From Ecdyonurus torrentis (Eukaryota > Arthropoda > Insecta > Ephemeroptera > Heptageniidae), in contig OX439132.1 in the NCBI GenBank assembly GCA_949318235.1, positions 24,539,102 to 24,603,101 on the forward strand: a stretch of 64,000 bases of DNA, written 5' to 3'. This document shows, one piece after another, positions 60,949 to 64,000 of this stretch. The position numbers and the translations under genes were made by a program. Within the stretch, counting starts at the first letter, position 1, and every line of letters starts with the position of its first letter. Below the pieces are notes generated by a model. It did no database searches, was not told where the DNA came from, and saw only the letters and a list, made by a program, of their open reading frames with translations.

Positions 60949-61502
60949 TTGGGTATACTGTATACTTCAAACAATGCGATAAATATATTTTTATATTTTA
61001 TTTGTTTCAATAAAATATAATCCTGCAAAAAAATATATTTTATAAGTTTATCGAGCGTATATTACTGAAACTAATTAAAATAAGTTAAATAATTTTAGCT
61101 CATTCTTTGGATGTATTATTAAAAATATATTTTGGTTGCTCTGATAACATAATATTTAACAATACACATACTTAATTATTTAAAATTTATAAAAAGACAT
61201 TAAAAGAAATGAAATCAAATAATATGGATGTTATTCATGAAATATTTCTGTAGATATAATTAAAATAATAACAATAACTTTTTGTATTGCGGCGTTCTGT
61301 ATGTGATTGTTCAAAATATTTTGTATATGTATAAATGTTTTATTTTTTTAAACAAAAGATAATAATAAAAAAAGTTAAATTCTAAGCAGCCTCTTGTTAA
61401 AATGAACAACATGATGTGTTGGGTTTGTTCAAATTTTGTTAGTTTGCTTGTTATACATAGAAGAAAGTAACTTTACCACGTAGCTAAAAATGAAATATAC
61501 AA

Positions 61503-61842
61503 TTAAGGGAGTAGGGTACCGACCTAATATCTCAAAAACTAGAACTATTTTGGGTCTAAATTTGGTGTCATTGTGTAGCTAAGGGTCACACCAAGCCGTG
61601 ATAATAATGTCTTGATGTTTGACCAGCCCGAAAAAAAGAAAAAAAATATGGAAATTAACATTGGGCCTTATGGGCTAAAAATTTCAAAAAAAATCATATA
61701 TAATTCGTTTGCACGGTGATCCCCCAAATTTTTTATATATTTGAAATTGTTTCAAGCAGAAGTATCATTGTGCAAAATTTCAGATTTGTTTGACGAGAAA
61801 AGTTTGAGTCTAATGGCCGACGTCGGTCCCCTACTCCCTTAA
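61503..61842. mobile_element. TTAA-flanked MITE, family 3
   Basis: 340 bp bounded by TTAA at 61503-61506 and 61839-61842. The 21-bp terminal inverted repeats begin TTAAGGGAGTAGGG and continue with ACCGAC, with one mismatch between the arms. The terminal GGG next to TTAA is typical of piggyBac-type ends. It has no ORF and no interior similarity to family 1. It is a single copy in this window. Confidence 0.8.
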
Positions 61843-62577
61843 TACAAAGCATCGTCAAAACAAAATATACTTTACAATATATTTGCATTAAAACTGTAAG
61901 CTTCAGATAATTGCAAACTATAAGGTTGTCGATAAAGGCTTGCTGTCTTTCCCACTGCCATGTATATTGATTGTTACAATGTCTCGTCCTCGTTTAAATA
62001 AAAAACGAATGGATTAACCAAAAATGCTGTTATTTTGTTATTTAATATTTGTGTGTATACTGTACATATAAATATAATATAATACATGTATGATATAAAA
62101 GAATTTGCTTATAGTTTCTGCTGCATTTGGGTATTTGCTGTATTTGGTTAGAATAGGAAAATCATACATGTGCGTGGTGAAAAAGTCTTTCAATTCTGAT
62201 TGTTATATATTAATTATTATTTTGCAATCACCAAATATTATGCAGCATAATATTAAGCACAATTTGTAAATATATAGGGATGTTCAAACTAATTCTTATA
62301 ATTTCATTGATAATTTCTTAAACCTAAAGCAATTTAGGGAAAAAAATTTTATCTAAAGTTTAAAATTTCATATAAACTGTATAATTATTTTAACATTTTC
62401 ATAGTAATTAATTACTATCCCCTATTCGTATCATCAAAACTTTTATAATCTTTAAATTATAATTTTACTCACTATGTGTCAAATTAAAGTTAAAAATTAT
62501 TTAACCTCATGATTATACTGTAAAAATACTACTTTATAACAGAATCCTCTGTAATTTGTTTTTAAAAAGTATGTAAC

Positions 62578-62850
62578 TCTGGCAAGCGTTGAAGCGAGAT
62601 TACAGAAGAACAAGGAAACACGTTATGTCTGCCGCAGATGTAGTTAATTGTTGACAAGTGAGTGGCGCTTGTACAGACGCCTCGCACACTCACGAGTCAC
62701 TGGAGTTGAGCGGTCAGAAAATGTGAGTGCAGCCGTTGGCGACCAAAATTTGACAAGTGCCTCTCACGCAAGTAAACACAAAGCGAAAGAACAAAAAAAT
62801 GTCAAGGGTAATCATAACAAGGCCATGTCTAGTAGTAACACATACTGACT
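62578..62850. promoter_or_regulatory. G+C-rich island with candidate splice donors, possible exon or promoter
   Basis: This patch is clearly richer in G+C than its surroundings. It contains a nine-codon frame MSAADVVNC from the ATG at about 62625, and a 66-codon frame at 62648-62848 that opens on TTG directly after a stop, so it would need splicing or a non-ATG start. The second frame ends in a polar, lysine-rich stretch (KHKAKEQKNVKGNHNKA) that looks protein-like. GTGAGT donor-like hexamers occur at about 62657 and 62722. It may be a first exon with promoter, a degraded exon or a CpG patch. I cannot assign a product or strand. Confidence 0.3.
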
Positions 62851-62885
62851 GGGACGTTTAGATACTAAAAAAAAAAAAAAAAAAA

Positions 62886-64000
62886 TACAATTATTTGAGG
62901 AAAGTAGCTTTTGATGTTTATAAATTTTTTTATTTTAAAAAAATTCATTATATAAAACAAGAAAAAGAATATTAAATTTTGTTCCAGTGTTCTTTTGTTT
63001 CTTTACGCAATGTAAAAGTAAAAAACTAAAAAGTGATGATATTTCGTAGAATTAATGCGTTCATGCAAAAATATTACAAAACAAAATATTTGAATATTTT
63101 TAATTTAGCAAAGAAATCCCTTTTTTTTTTTCCTCCGTATATTAAATTTGAGTAAGATAAAAAATTCAATCACTGAAGAAAGAAAAAACAACAACAGCGT
63201 AATCCTTTCAGATGAAATTTTAAAATCAAACACAACAAATAAAATTGGATTATATGTATGTTTTTTATTGGAAATAAAATCTCTTTTGACACATACATTT
63301 TTTTTTTTATCAAAAGGGAGTGAGAGAGCGAGAAGCATTATTTTTTCCGATATATTTTTTTTCCTCGTTCTTTTTGAAAACATTCCAATTGACGTAAAAA
63401 AAATAATAAATCCAATTAATTATTCTAAAACTTTTTTTTTTTACATATTTTTTCAACTCATATACATATCAATACTATACGACTGATCTGAACATTATAT
63501 GACCTGTCGCCAATGATAAATTCATGCAATTGATGTTGAATTGTTTGTAATACGAAGCAATAAAAAATATATTTATAAATAAATATACATATTATATAAT
63601 ATATAGTACGCCATCAAAGTCCATAACACGTATATTTATTAATATTATCGATTCTCTATTGTTTGTTTAGTATGTTATAATTAAAGTTGTTTTATCAAAG
63701 TTATGAATTATTATCAATGTAAAATATGTGGGCAAGATAGTTTTATATTGTCGCAACAAATTACAAATTATTTGTATTATTATCTCTCTCTTGGATGATG
63801 TAATACATTTTGATAATTGCTATGTAATTGTATGTACGTAGTATGAAAATACGCGACGATTGCCCGATTACAGAATGATTATAGCTACTATATTAATAGA
63901 TATCATATTGTTTTAGGTAAACTTATCACTGTCTTTTAATTTGGAAAACAAACTTTTAATTGTATTCAAATTAGTGAGATTATATGAACGTGTTGCGCAT
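62886..64000. other. A+T-rich stretch to the window end
   Basis: Frames at 63105-63383 (minus) and 63148-63486 (plus) overlap in A/T-rich sequence and show no recognised motif. I see no repeat family or regulatory cluster. Confidence 0.4.

Overview
The window is 64 kb of strongly A+T-rich eukaryotic DNA (G+C looks well below one third by eye). It has no long open reading frames, no operon-like packing and no ribosome-binding-site logic. It carries many long (GA/CT)n, (TA)n and A/T or G/C mononucleotide tracts, and many short non-autonomous DNA transposons. This suits an invertebrate animal nuclear genome, either intergenic or inside very large introns. I cannot name the species from the sequence.

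Coding content is nearly absent. The best protein-like frame is a 108-codon ORF at 5260-5586 (unrecognised product). It has a basic-acidic-basic layout and an internal candidate splice donor. The clearest gene-start signal is at 35.77-36.09 kb on the + strand: a TATA box, a G+C-rich island and an ATG-free stretch of about 290 nt ending in a good splice donor. I read this as a non-coding first exon. Other promoter- or enhancer-like islands stand out from the A+T background: two perfect CRE palindromes plus a CACGTG E-box (32.63-32.72 kb), an E2F site with CCAAT boxes (46.18-46.31 kb), CAGGTR E-boxes around an AP-1 site (36.90-37.02 kb), a nuclear-receptor-like inverted repeat (13.55 kb), and islands at 26.44, 39.86, 42.6 and 62.6 kb.

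The richest content is miniature transposons. Four ~350-bp elements (5.78, 15.76, 18.74 and 47.01 kb) share TTAA boundaries and long terminal inverted repeats (TIRs). A diverged relative (60.38 kb) sits inside the right arm of a different palindromic element (60.2 kb). A second copy of that host element at 22.8 kb still has the single uninterrupted TTAA, so it serves as an empty-site control. Further elements are a TTAA element at 61.5 kb, a 120-bp Tc1/mariner-like miniature element at 54.73 kb, a TA-ended element at 38.12 kb, a 350-bp foldback at 24.86 kb, a four-copy ~130-165 bp family (10.84, 21.87, 41.96, 43.3 kb), a 105-bp inverted-repeat element at 60.84 kb and a degraded tRNA-derived SINE candidate at 31.85-31.98 kb. 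The CRE palindrome TGACGTCA occurs seven times by my reading, four of them inside TTAA elements and one inside the foldback, which suggests elements disperse this motif.

Small foldbacks include a 27-bp-stem precursor-like hairpin at 30.23 kb and a 35-bp-arm hairpin with a 10-bp tandem repeat in its loop at 19.34 kb. The rest is A+T-rich sequence with microsatellites in which I see no gene.
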